Shown here in pieces: positions 17,023-25,417 of a stretch of 64,000 nt of DNA. Made by a program: the position numbers and the translations under genes. Source of the stretch: JASGDC01 sp047608145 (GTDB taxonomy: Bacteria; Actinomycetota; Actinomycetes; Actinomycetales; Micrococcaceae); contig JASGDC010000021.1 in the NCBI GenBank assembly GCA_047608145.1, forward strand, positions 1 to 64,000, given 5' to 3'. The notes under the pieces were generated by a model that did not search any database, was not told the origin of the DNA, and saw only the letters and a list, made by a program, of their open reading frames with translations. Within the stretch, counting starts at the first letter, position 1. Each line of letters starts with the position of its first letter.

Positions 17023-18111
17023 ATGAAAATTTCTATCCCAAAAGAAGTAAAAAATAATGAGTTTCGCGTAGCAATCACTCCAGCTGGGGTACACGAATTA
17101 ATTCGTTTTGGGCACGAAGTTTATATAGAAAAGGATGCAGGGTTAGGTTCAAATATCCCTGATGAACAGTACGAAGCTGAAGGTGCAAAAATTATTGATA
17201 GCGCTGATAAAGTTTGGGAAATTGCTGATATGGTTCTTAAGGTAAAAGAACCAATTGAGAGTGAATACCATCGACTTAAAGAAGGTTTAATTCTATTTAC
17301 ATACTTGCATCTAGCTGCTGACAAGAAACTTACTGCAGAATTAATGAAGAAAAAAGTGCATGCTATTGCTTATGAAACTGTAGAAGCTAAAGATGGTAGC
17401 CTGCCACTGCTGGCACCAATGAGTATTGTAGCTGGTAGATTATCTGCACAAGTAGCTTCTTACTTTTTAATGAAAACTCAGGGTGGTCGTGGATTATTAA
17501 TGGGTGGGGTACCAGGTACCCAACCAGCCCGAGTAGTAGTTATTGGTGGCGGTGTTGCTGGTGAAAATGCAGTTTCTATGGCTGTGGGGCTACATGCTAA
17601 TGTAACTGTATTAGATACTAATATCCAACGACTTGCTGAACTTGATTATCACTATCGAGGACGTATTAAGACAATTGTAAGTAACAAGCTTGATTTAGAA
17701 AAAGCTATGAAAGAAGCAGATGTGGTAATTGGGGCAGTGCTAGTGAAAGGTGCTAAGGCACCTAAGTTAGTTAGTAATGAATTAGTTTCACAAATGCATC
17801 GAGGTAGTGTTTTGGTCGATATTGCAATTGATCAAGGTGGTTGTTTTGAAGACTCAAGACCTACTACTCATGAAGAACCAACTTTTAAAGTGCATGAATC
17901 AACTTTCTACTGTGTAGCAAATATGCCAGGATCAGTGCCTAGGACTTCTACTTTTGCATTGACTAATGTGACGTTACCATACATTGTGGAGCTTGCAACT
18001 AACGGAATGGAAGCACTTGATAAGGATCCTACATTAGCAGCAGGTTTGAATGTGACTGAAGGCAAGATTGTGCGTAAGGAAATTCAAGAAGCACATCCAG
18101 AGTTACATTAG
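17023..18111 (+). CDS. ald: Alanine dehydrogenase
   Basis: Reversibly converts L-alanine, NAD+ and water to pyruvate, ammonia and NADH in the cytoplasm. The 362-residue length is typical. The N-terminal signature KEVKNNEFRVAITPAGVHEL (residues 5-24) carries the Lys and Arg that bind pyruvate. The catalytic His lies in TYLHLAA near residue 95. The NAD fold begins with IGGGVAGENAVSMAVGL. The catalytic Asp is in VDIAIDQGG. A strong AGAGGAG ribosome binding site lies 7 bases before ATG. It is a single gene that converges with the next one. Confidence 0.93.
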   Translation: MKISIPKEVKNNEFRVAITPAGVHELIRFGHEVYIEKDAGLGSNIPDEQYEAEGAKIIDSADKVWEIADMVLKVKEPIESEYHRLKEGLILFTYLHLAADKKLTAELMKKKVHAIAYETVEAKDGSLPLLAPMSIVAGRLSAQVASYFLMKTQGGRGLLMGGVPGTQPARVVVIGGGVAGENAVSMAVGLHANVTVLDTNIQRLAELDYHYRGRIKTIVSNKLDLEKAMKEADVVIGAVLVKGAKAPKLVSNELVSQMHRGSVLVDIAIDQGGCFEDSRPTTHEEPTFKVHESTFYCVANMPGSVPRTSTFALTNVTLPYIVELATNGMEALDKDPTLAAGLNVTEGKIVRKEIQEAHPELH

Positions 18112-18135
18112 AATACTTGGTGAGAAAGTAGTGGC

Positions 18136-19215
18136 TTAGAAATCTAGGTCACTGCTGGAATCACTACCATCGTCAGTAGTGTAAGAGCCAATATATACGG
18201 CATTTTGTTCTGCTGACCTTGGCTTACCCATATCAAGTGAAATTCGATCAATACCACTATTAGGTACCGCAAAACCATAACGTAGACGTTGAGTATCGCC
18301 TGGTTTTAATTCTTTGAAATGTTTGTTAGTGACATTAGCATTATCATCGGTAACTTGATCTGCCTCAGTTTGGCTAGCACCATAAGAAAGAGTTGGCTCA
18401 ATATCACGTAGTTGTCTTGCAGAAACTGTGTGGTTAGAACTATTATGTAAAACTACAGTAAATACCAGGTATTGGTTAGCGTCAGTACCTTCGGTTGAAT
18501 CAGTGGCCTTGGCAATCTTTGGGTCGTTGATAGTCATTTCAATACCAGTTTTTTCCCACTGTACGGTGTCACCAAAACTTACTTTAGCGTCTGCAGCTTC
18601 TTGTTTACCATCTTTAGAAACAGAATAATGCTGATCATACCCGCCATCATAGGTGCGATAGCTTTCACGCTCACTATTAACAATCATGCCACCGCCAATA
18701 ATTGCGACTGCGGCGACAATAGCAATGCCACGTTTGCTTGGTTTTTTACTAGTTGGTCTCGGCGACTTTAGTTTTCTGATAGCTTTTGTTTTGATGTCAG
18801 GTTTATCTTGATTTCCAGTGTCAGGGTTTGTGTAAGCATAGTCACGTTTAATTTGTGGAGTTAGTTCAAGTGGTTTAGGGCCAGCATTATTTATGTTGCT
18901 ATCGTAATTTTTGGCAACATTTTTACCTTTTTTAACCTCAGTGTCTTCAGGCTTATGGCCCTTTTTGATTTTATCTTCGCGAACATATCTGTATTTACCT
19001 GAAGAAGTTTTATCGTCTGACTTATCAGCGTCATTATTTTGGGCAGTTTTATCGTTAGCATTAGGAGTCTTTTTTGCTGCTCCCTTTTTTTCATCCTTAT
19101 TTTTATTTAGGCCAACATCAAGATTATTTTTGGTCTTATTAAATGCTTCAGGTGGAGTCGTGAATTCGGGCTTTTTGCCCTTATCATTATTATTCAATTC
19201 GTCACTCACAGCCAT
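18136..19215 (-). CDS. Membrane-anchored protein with DUF4352-like domain, 359 aa
   Basis: Residues 1-160 are Lys/Asp/Asn-rich and disordered, presumably cytoplasmic. One hydrophobic helix (GIAIVAAVAIIGGGMIV) lies near residues 164-181. The outer part (about 205-345) is beta-rich, with NQYLVFTVVLHNSSNHTVS and GFAVPNSGIDRISLDM. That pattern fits the DUF4352 immunoglobulin-like fold, common in actinobacterial envelope proteins. The end is Asp/Ser-rich. The function is unknown. Start ATG 19215 follows GAAAGG. Confidence 0.7.
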   Translation of the reverse strand: MAVSDELNNNDKGKKPEFTTPPEAFNKTKNNLDVGLNKNKDEKKGAAKKTPNANDKTAQNNDADKSDDKTSSGKYRYVREDKIKKGHKPEDTEVKKGKNVAKNYDSNINNAGPKPLELTPQIKRDYAYTNPDTGNQDKPDIKTKAIRKLKSPRPTSKKPSKRGIAIVAAVAIIGGGMIVNSERESYRTYDGGYDQHYSVSKDGKQEAADAKVSFGDTVQWEKTGIEMTINDPKIAKATDSTEGTDANQYLVFTVVLHNSSNHTVSARQLRDIEPTLSYGASQTEADQVTDDNANVTNKHFKELKPGDTQRLRYGFAVPNSGIDRISLDMGKPRSAEQNAVYIGSYTTDDGSDSSSDLDF

Positions 19216-19300
19216 TTTCCTTTCAAACTACCACACAATCGTTTGTTATGAGATTACCGCAGATGGCTGAGATATTCTTGGGAAAACACTGATAGCAGAA

Positions 19301-19921
19301 CTAATGTTTCATCCACAATGAGATAAATTCATGTGTCGAGTCAGCCATCATTTGAATTGCAATTGCACAAAGCAATAGACCGGAGATTTTAGTGATAAGT
19401 TCTACGCCGTTAGTCCCAAGGACTTTTTGAATTACACCTGAGAAACGCAAGAACAAAAAGAATATGAATAATACCAGTACTACACCAAGTGCAATAGCAC
19501 TAATCTGCGCTCCGTTAGTTGCTTCACGAACATAGAGCATGACCGTCACAATCGCTCCCGGACCTGCCATTAATGGAATGCCAAGTGGTACAAATGCTAC
19601 GTTTTTAGTGTTAAGCTCATCAGGCTCGTCATCGGAACCAGTTTTACCTGATAACAATTCCAGTGCAATAATCACCAATAGTAAACCGCCTGCCATACGC
19701 ATTGCTGGTAGTGATATTTGCATATAATCAAGAATTTGCTGCCCAAACAAAGCGAAAGCAACAATAATACCGCCAGCAACGAGGACTGCCTGAAGTGCAA
19801 AACTATTGCGTTCTTCAGGGGTATTGTTTTTGGTTAAGCTCATGAAAATTGGCACAGTGCCTGGAGGGTCCATAATTACAAAAAGTGTAATAAACACAGA
19901 AGTAAATAAATGTAAGTCCAT
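19301..19921 (-). CDS. MarC-family membrane protein
   Basis: A 206-residue protein with six hydrophobic segments and the family stretches FVIMDPPGTVPIFMSLT near the start and PLMAGPGAIVTVMLY in the middle. The MarC family's function is still unsettled, and early links to antibiotic resistance were not upheld. It stands alone. Its upstream region holds two CRP/GlxR-like sites, centred about 119 and 157 bases before the ATG. Confidence 0.88.
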   Translation of the reverse strand: MDLHLFTSVFITLFVIMDPPGTVPIFMSLTKNNTPEERNSFALQAVLVAGGIIVAFALFGQQILDYMQISLPAMRMAGGLLLVIIALELLSGKTGSDDEPDELNTKNVAFVPLGIPLMAGPGAIVTVMLYVREATNGAQISAIALGVVLVLFIFFLFLRFSGVIQKVLGTNGVELITKISGLLLCAIAIQMMADSTHEFISLWMKH

Positions 19922-20032
19922 TTGCTTAAACCTTTGCGAAAATTGACAGGGAAAATCAGATAAAAATATCAGTAGAGATTAGTGTAACAGAGTTAATCGG
20001 AAAGAGGGAAGTAGTTTAAACACTTGTTATGC

Positions 20033-20048
20033 TGTGACTTTTGTCATA
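20033..20048. promoter_or_regulatory. CRP/GlxR-like site 1
   Basis: TGTGA-CTTTTG-TCATA matches the cAMP-receptor-type consensus TGTGA-N6-TCACA at 9 of 10 conserved bases. It lies 38 bases from a perfect site, in a region without genes. Confidence 0.5.
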
Positions 20049-20070
20049 AATTATCTTCATGGTGGCATCT

Positions 20071-20086
20071 TGTGATTTTTATCACA
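20071..20086. promoter_or_regulatory. CRP/GlxR-like site 2 (perfect consensus)
   Basis: TGTGA-TTTTTA-TCACA matches the CRP/GlxR consensus at all conserved positions. The palindrome extends by one more base pair on each side. It could serve marC on the minus strand or a plus-strand transcript ending at the terminator at 20188-20240. Confidence 0.65.
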
Positions 20087-20099
20087 AAAACGATGTAGG

Positions 20100-20240
20100 G
20101 TAATAGTTGGTTTTAAATTTTAATGTAGTTAGGGATTAAAAGGGAAAGCCAAAAATTTACCTTTCAAAGTAAAACACAACAAACAAGCAATGCTACAAAC
20201 TAGTTATCTAACCTGTCTAAGTTTGTAGTATTGTTTTTTT
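20100..20240 (+). ncRNA. Candidate small RNA upstream of a strong terminator
   Basis: A strong plus-strand terminator ends at 20240, yet the nearest plus-strand gene upstream ends at 18111. No reading frame with a start lies between 19922 and 20240. The simplest reading is a short non-coding transcript starting somewhere after the CRP/GlxR-like sites. The 5' end is a guess. Confidence 0.35.
20188..20240 (+). terminator. Intrinsic terminator without an upstream gene
   Basis: Arms CAATGCTACAAACT (20188-20201) and AGTTTGTAGTATTG (20220-20233) form 14 pairs including one G-T, followed by seven T. The other strand has a weaker T-rich tail and could serve the PHP gene that ends at 20337. Confidence 0.75.
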
Positions 20241-20336
20241 ATAAGAACCTATAAGTTATTAACGAATTTTCTTACTAAAACACAATTTTCTTTGCAGATA
20301 AGCGACGAAAATAGGCAGTTACTAAGGAAATGCGAT

Positions 20337-21206
20337 TTAAAAATTAGAAAATAATATCGGTGGTGTGCCACTAGCAAGTTCAATAATTTTTTTAACAGCT
20401 TTCAAAGTAGTAGTATTTTCTGCTAATTTATTTGGTTTACCAGTGCCGTGGTAGTCTGACGATCCGGTAACAATTAAGTCGTGCTTTTTTGCAAACTTTT
20501 TTAACTCTTCTTGGTGTGCTTTGCTATGTTCTCGGTGGTAGACCTCAACACCTTTAAGACCAAGGTACACTAGTTCTTTGATATCGGCTATGGTGTAGGC
20601 ATTTCGATTACTACCCATTGGGTGTGCGACTACAGTGACTCCACCAGCACTATGCACCATCTTTAGCGCTTCTGCGGCACTAATCTTTTTTTGATGGATT
20701 ACATAAGGGGAGTTATGTTGCAAAATTGTGTCAAAAACTTCAGTGCGGTCTTTAAAATGACCTAGTTTGACTAGAGTGTCTGCAATATGAGGGCGTCCAA
20801 TAGTCATACTCTTATTTGGGAATTCTGTGATTAAATCTTCCCAAGAAATGTCATAGTCTTTAGCTAAACGCTGTACGATTCTTTTCGCACGAGTTTCTCG
20901 AAATTCTCGTTGGGTAGCAAAAGTTTTGACTAGTTCGTTATTATCAGGATCAGGCAAGTAGGCCAGCAAATGCATGGTTTTACCGGCATGTTTGCAAGTA
21001 ACTTCAATGCCAGGAATTAGATTTAACTTTACTTTTTTAGCCACCACAATTGCTTCATCCCAACCAAAAGTAGTGTCATGGTCAGTCAATGCTAATACTG
21101 CAATTCCTTGAGCTTTAGCTTTTTTTACTAGTTCTGCTGGAGTATCAGTACCATCGGAAACACAAGAGTGGGTATGTAGATCAGCTACAAAGTTTTGCTT
21201 ATCCAT
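20337..21206 (-). CDS. PHP-domain phosphoesterase
   Basis: A 289-residue cytosolic metal-dependent phosphoesterase of the YciV/TrpH type, whose characterised members cleave 3',5'-bisphosphonucleotides or short RNA 5' ends. The PHP metal motifs are clear: DLHTHSCVSDGTDTPAEL at residues 9-26, LALTDHDTT at about 36-44, VVAHPMG and GSSDYHGTG near the end. It lies downstream of the DEAD-box helicase with a 17-base gap and is probably in its operon, which suggests an RNA-related role. Confidence 0.85.
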   Translation of the reverse strand: MDKQNFVADLHTHSCVSDGTDTPAELVKKAKAQGIAVLALTDHDTTFGWDEAIVVAKKVKLNLIPGIEVTCKHAGKTMHLLAYLPDPDNNELVKTFATQREFRETRAKRIVQRLAKDYDISWEDLITEFPNKSMTIGRPHIADTLVKLGHFKDRTEVFDTILQHNSPYVIHQKKISAAEALKMVHSAGGVTVVAHPMGSNRNAYTIADIKELVYLGLKGVEVYHREHSKAHQEELKKFAKKHDLIVTGSSDYHGTGKPNKLAENTTTLKAVKKIIELASGTPPILFSNF

Positions 21207-21223
21207 ACGTTTCTAACCTGAAG

Positions 21224-22576
21224 TTATTTCTTGTCGTTATGACGAATAACCCGACGCTTACGCTGTCGATTTCGACGTGGTTTTTGTTCATTGTTACGTT
21301 TAGAGTTATCGTTACGGTTATGCTTGTTATTACGACGACCAGTATGATGTGTTTTATTATTATTTTGCTTTGGAGTCGCTGCTTTTATCCTGCCTTTAGT
21401 TCCTTTAGGAATACTTAACTCAGCGAAAAGATGTTCAGATGTTGAATAAGTTTCTACTGGCTCAGGATTATCTAACTTAAGCGCCTTGTTAACCAAAGAC
21501 CACTTTGGCATATCTTTCCAGTCAACGAAAGTAACTGCAGTACCCACATTACCTGCTCGACCAGTACGACCGATTCTATGCACATAAGTTTCTTCATTAT
21601 CTGGGCATTCGTAGTTAATGACGTGTGACACTTCATCCACATCAATACCGCGAGCAGCTACATCAGTTGCCACCACAATCTTAGTACGACCTTTGCGGAA
21701 AGCATTCAGGGTGCGTTCACGTTTGTCTTGATTCAAATCACCATGAAGTGGGCGAGCATCAAAGCCGCGATCTTTAAGTTCATTAACTACTTTAGAAGCT
21801 ACCCGTTTAGTGTTTGTAAAGATGATAATGCGTTCAGCTTTTTCGTTTTGTAGTAATCTACCAAGCACTTCATCTTTATCCATTGCATGACAACGGTAAA
21901 CAAACTGTTCAATATTCTCATTAGCAGCACCAGAAGTGGTTTCATCATGTTCGGCACGAATATGAGTCGGATGCTGTAAGTATTTACGAGCTAGTACCAT
22001 TACCTCAGCTGCCATAGTTGCTGAGAACAACATAGTTTGGCGTTCATCAGGTAGTAGTTCGAATACTCGTTCAATATCTTGTAAGAAGCCTAAATCAAGA
22101 AGTCTGTCTGCTTCATCGAGCACGATAGTTTCAATTAGATTAAAGTTTATTAAACCTTGATTATGTAGGTCTAATAACCGTCCTGGAGTTGCAACTACTA
22201 CTTGAGCGCCACGTTTTAATTGTTTAATTTGTGGCTCATAAGAGCGGCCACCATAAATACAAGCAGTTTTAATTTTAGTATTAGCTGCTGCTTGATTAAT
22301 GTCTTTAGTGACCTGAGTAGCTAGCTCACGAGTTGGCACAATTACTAAAGCGCTGACTTTATTGCCATTTTTAGTTTCCAAGATTTTTTGCAGAATTGGA
22401 ATGCTAAAACCAAGTGTTTTACCAGTACCAGTTTGTGCTTGGCCGATAATGTCTTGCCCTTCAAGCACAATCGGCAATGTTAAAGCTTGAATTGGGAATG
22501 GAGTAGTGATGCCCTCTTTAGTTAAGGCATCAATAATCCGATCATCTATATTAAAGTCGCTAAATTTTTGGGTCAT
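21224..22576 (-). CDS. DEAD-box RNA helicase
   Basis: An ATP-dependent RNA helicase of 450 residues. Visible motifs in order are the Q motif (FSDFNIDDRI to PIQALTLP), motif I AQTGTGKT, PTRELA, DEAD, SAT, ATDVAARGID and HRIGRTGRAG. After about residue 395 comes a basic Asn/Arg/Lys-rich tail (NNNKTHHTGRRNNKHNRN and onward) likely to bind RNA. The ATG overlaps the DUF3107 stop as TAATG, so both are coupled. This pair is typical of Actinobacteria. It probably acts in mRNA turnover or ribosome assembly. Confidence 0.92.
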   Translation of the reverse strand: MTQKFSDFNIDDRIIDALTKEGITTPFPIQALTLPIVLEGQDIIGQAQTGTGKTLGFSIPILQKILETKNGNKVSALVIVPTRELATQVTKDINQAAANTKIKTACIYGGRSYEPQIKQLKRGAQVVVATPGRLLDLHNQGLINFNLIETIVLDEADRLLDLGFLQDIERVFELLPDERQTMLFSATMAAEVMVLARKYLQHPTHIRAEHDETTSGAANENIEQFVYRCHAMDKDEVLGRLLQNEKAERIIIFTNTKRVASKVVNELKDRGFDARPLHGDLNQDKRERTLNAFRKGRTKIVVATDVAARGIDVDEVSHVINYECPDNEETYVHRIGRTGRAGNVGTAVTFVDWKDMPKWSLVNKALKLDNPEPVETYSTSEHLFAELSIPKGTKGRIKAATPKQNNNKTHHTGRRNNKHNRNDNSKRNNEQKPRRNRQRKRRVIRHNDKK

Positions 22577-22803
22577 TAGTTAAGTGCTGCGCCAAAACCA
22601 ACTTTACGTGGTGCCGCAGTTTCAAGTTCGATATATGAAATATTTTTTGTAGGTACTAGAGTAGTGTTGCCTTTTGTATCTTTAACTCGTAGGAGTTGTT
22701 CACTAAGCTGCTTAGTTACCTGTTCTTCAATAGTCTTTTTATCTTCGTCTGTATCAATTACTAGCTCACGGGCTGTATTTTGAATACCAATCTTAATTTC
22801 CAT
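22576..22803 (-). CDS. DUF3107 protein, 75 aa
   Basis: A small conserved actinobacterial protein with no known function. The start MEIKIGIQNTARELVIDTD and the end ISYIELETAAPRKVGFG are the family's recognisable ends. It is translated just before the DEAD-box helicase with a TAATG overlap, and starts 15 bases after the HAD-like gene. No membrane segment or cysteine is visible. The constant pairing with the helicase suggests a partner role, which is inference. Confidence 0.85.
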   Translation of the reverse strand: MEIKIGIQNTARELVIDTDEDKKTIEEQVTKQLSEQLLRVKDTKGNTTLVPTKNISYIELETAAPRKVGFGAALN

Positions 22804-22818
22804 GTTGTTAATTTTACG

Positions 22819-23688
22819 CTATTTTTGTGTTGCTTCTACTTCTTGTACGCGTTCAGCTAAAAATTCTGCACAAGCTTCATCATGGATTTTGTTACCATAA
22901 GTCATAATCTTGTATGGTTTTTCAGGAACACCGTCAGCTGGGCGAACATCGACGAAGATTGAAGTGTAGCCATTTTCATGTAGCCAATCAGCCATCGCAT
23001 AGTCACTACGAGAGTCACCAACTGAATACCAGGTATCAGGCAGGCTGTGAGTAGCTTTAGCTAGTTTAACTGCTCGTTCAGCTCCGACATCTTTACCGAC
23101 ATTAATTGACTGAATATCAGTAGAAATAATTGTTGGTTCAATAATAAATTCTGGATCTTTAGCAGAAGTATTTTTACCTTCTAGTACAGCTGGAATATCT
23201 AGTTTTTGAAATAGTGCCACTGCATCGGCATCATATTTTTCTTGAACTTTACGATATTCTGTATTGTCAATTTCCTCATGTTGTTCCACGGAGACCATTG
23301 TGTGCTTAGTGTCATCAAAGAACATCCAATCAGCATATTTTTCATCAATAAGTTTCTTAGCGCCTTCGAAATATGCTTGGGGAAGTGCTTTATCATGGTC
23401 AATCTGTAAATCCACTAATCCCTTGTGTGTGATAGTGGCCCAAGTGCCACCTTTTTCACAGATTGTATACATTGTAATGTAGTCAGGCAGGTGGGCAGCC
23501 TGTAAAGGCTGCACCACCTGTTCATTGACGAAGACATCACCACGACCAGTATTGAAGATTACTGGAATTTCGGCTTTAGCTAAATAAAGCAAATCAGTAA
23601 TAATCGATGGAATTGAAATCTTCCGAGTTACTGGGGATGCAATTGGGCCATCAATATCAAGTAGTAGTCCAAAAGGTGGTTTTGTCAT
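22819..23688 (-). CDS. HAD-superfamily hydrolase
   Basis: A 289-residue cytosolic hydrolase of the Cof/sucrose-phosphatase-like HAD group. Motif I is LLLDIDGPIAS near the N terminus, with the nucleophile and acid Asp. Motif II is in VIFNTGRGD. The late acidic motif is GDSRSDYAMAD near residues 227-237. A large cap domain lies between. The substrate is not known. ATG 23688 is preferred. An in-frame TTG nine bases upstream follows directly on the permease stop. It is probably cotranscribed with the amino-acid permease. Confidence 0.75.
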   Translation of the reverse strand: MTKPPFGLLLDIDGPIASPVTRKISIPSIITDLLYLAKAEIPVIFNTGRGDVFVNEQVVQPLQAAHLPDYITMYTICEKGGTWATITHKGLVDLQIDHDKALPQAYFEGAKKLIDEKYADWMFFDDTKHTMVSVEQHEEIDNTEYRKVQEKYDADAVALFQKLDIPAVLEGKNTSAKDPEFIIEPTIISTDIQSINVGKDVGAERAVKLAKATHSLPDTWYSVGDSRSDYAMADWLHENGYTSIFVDVRPADGVPEKPYKIMTYGNKIHDEACAEFLAERVQEVEATQK

Positions 23689-23697
23689 AGTTATCAA

Positions 23698-25287
23698 TTA
23701 CCTAACTTCTTTTGCATTTTCATCACTAGCATTAACAGTAGCATTGCTACCAGGAGCACTGTTTTCTTCTAGAGTGCTAACTAGGTTTTCTGATCCGTTA
23801 ACATCAGTTTCGCTCTCAAGATTAAGACGAGAGTGTTTCATGCTGTATGTGAAGTAAATGATGAAACCGATTACTAACCAAATTAAGAACCGTATCCAAG
23901 TAAAGGCAGTCAAGTTCAAAATTAAGTAGAAGCACAATACTGCTGCAATAACTGGAATTGCTGGTACAAAAGGCACCTTGTATCCGCGCTTAATATCTGG
24001 ACGCTTCTTACGCATTACGATTACTGCAACACTTACTAAGATGAATGCGCTAAGTGAACCGATATTAATCATCTCTTCAAGCGCCATAATGTTTGTGCAA
24101 GAAGCAATGAATGCCACGATAATACCACCAACGATTTGAATCCTAGCTGGAGTTCCAGACTTTTCGTCAGTCTTAGACCAGTTATAAGGTAGTAGGCCAT
24201 CACGACTCATTGAGAATACTACACGGCTCATACCAAGTAGTAATACCATGATTACTGAGGTCAAACCGATAAGGATACCGAATGAAATAACACCGGCAGC
24301 CCATGGGGCACCGACTGCAATAAATGCACTAGCCAAAGATGGATCTGTTTGTTTCGCAAATTCAGTGTATGGAAGCATACCTGTGATAACAATTGAAACA
24401 AGTAAGTACAAAACAGCTACAATTCCAAGTCCCATGAAAATACCTCTAGGGAAGTTCTTTTGTGGATCTTTAACTTCCTCGGCACTAGTTGCCACAATAT
24501 CAAAACCAACGAATGCGAAGAATACAATTGCAGCACCACTCATGATACCTAACCAACCGTATTCAGCAGGAGGTGTTCCAGTGATAAGGCGCAAAATTGA
24601 TTGTTCTAATACACCACCAGTTTCGCCACCTTTTGTCGGAACTGCAGGTGGGATGAATGGATGGTAGTTTGCAGATTTAACATAAAAAGCACCAACAACA
24701 ATCACGAACAATACGATAGCTACTTTAATAGCAGTAAAAATACTATTAACACGAGTTGAAAGCTTTGTGCCACGTACTAGCAGAGTAGTGAATAGTGCAA
24801 CAATGATAACTGGAGCCCAGTTAACTTCCAAACCACCAATATGAAATGCTTGTGGAATATGCAGACCAAGTGAAGTGAAGAAGTTATCAAGATATACACC
24901 CCAGAAGCGTGAAATTAAGCTGGCAGCCACGACTAACTCTAGAATTAAGTCCCAACCAATAATCCAGGCCATAAGTTCGCCCATTGTGGAGTAAGTGTAC
25001 GTATAAGCACTGCCAGATACTGGTACAGTGCTAGCAAATTCTGCATAACTCATTATTGCGAAGCCACAAGTTATTGTAGCCAATACAAAGGAAATAGTTA
25101 CAGCAGGACCAGCATAGAATGCAGCCACATTTGCGCCGACTGAGAAAATGCCGGCACCGACTGCAACTGCGACACCCATAATTGCCAGGTCAAAAGAAGT
25201 AAGTTGACGTTTTAAGCTATGGCCTTCTTTTTGGGTGTCCTTAATCGATTTCTCGACCGATTTTATTTGGAAAATCTGCTTCGGCAT
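23698..25287 (-). CDS. APC-family amino acid permease
   Basis: A 529-residue inner-membrane transporter with about 12-13 hydrophobic helices. The first helix has the unwound Gly-rich stretch VAVGAGIFSVGANVAA (about residues 39-54) that binds the amino-acid backbone in APC transporters. FFAFVGFDIVATSAEEVKDP is typical of cationic amino-acid/YfnA-like members. The acidic C-terminal tail is Asn/Ser/Glu-rich. Substrate specificity cannot be told. Two direct repeats GAATGAATA lie in the upstream region at 25338 and 25353. Confidence 0.88.
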   Translation of the reverse strand: MPKQIFQIKSVEKSIKDTQKEGHSLKRQLTSFDLAIMGVAVAVGAGIFSVGANVAAFYAGPAVTISFVLATITCGFAIMSYAEFASTVPVSGSAYTYTYSTMGELMAWIIGWDLILELVVAASLISRFWGVYLDNFFTSLGLHIPQAFHIGGLEVNWAPVIIVALFTTLLVRGTKLSTRVNSIFTAIKVAIVLFVIVVGAFYVKSANYHPFIPPAVPTKGGETGGVLEQSILRLITGTPPAEYGWLGIMSGAAIVFFAFVGFDIVATSAEEVKDPQKNFPRGIFMGLGIVAVLYLLVSIVITGMLPYTEFAKQTDPSLASAFIAVGAPWAAGVISFGILIGLTSVIMVLLLGMSRVVFSMSRDGLLPYNWSKTDEKSGTPARIQIVGGIIVAFIASCTNIMALEEMINIGSLSAFILVSVAVIVMRKKRPDIKRGYKVPFVPAIPVIAAVLCFYLILNLTAFTWIRFLIWLVIGFIIYFTYSMKHSRLNLESETDVNGSENLVSTLEENSAPGSNATVNASDENAKEVR

Positions 25288-25337
25288 TTTTTGATTTCCT
25301 TGTTCTCTCTAGTTTCTTTCCTTAATACTTACTCATA

Positions 25338-25361
25338 GAATGAATATCCATCGAATGAATA
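25338..25361. promoter_or_regulatory. Direct repeats before the amino-acid permease
   Basis: GAATGAATA occurs at 25338-25346 and again at 25353-25361, 51-74 bases upstream of the permease ATG on the minus strand. TGAAT-AAGT-ATGCA within the second copy resembles an ArgR half-box with one mismatch. A regulator site is plausible but weakly supported. Confidence 0.3.
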
Positions 25362-25417
25362 AGTATGCATTAGTATAATCAAAACAGCCTAGAAAAATAA
25401 ATCCTAAGCTGTGAAAA

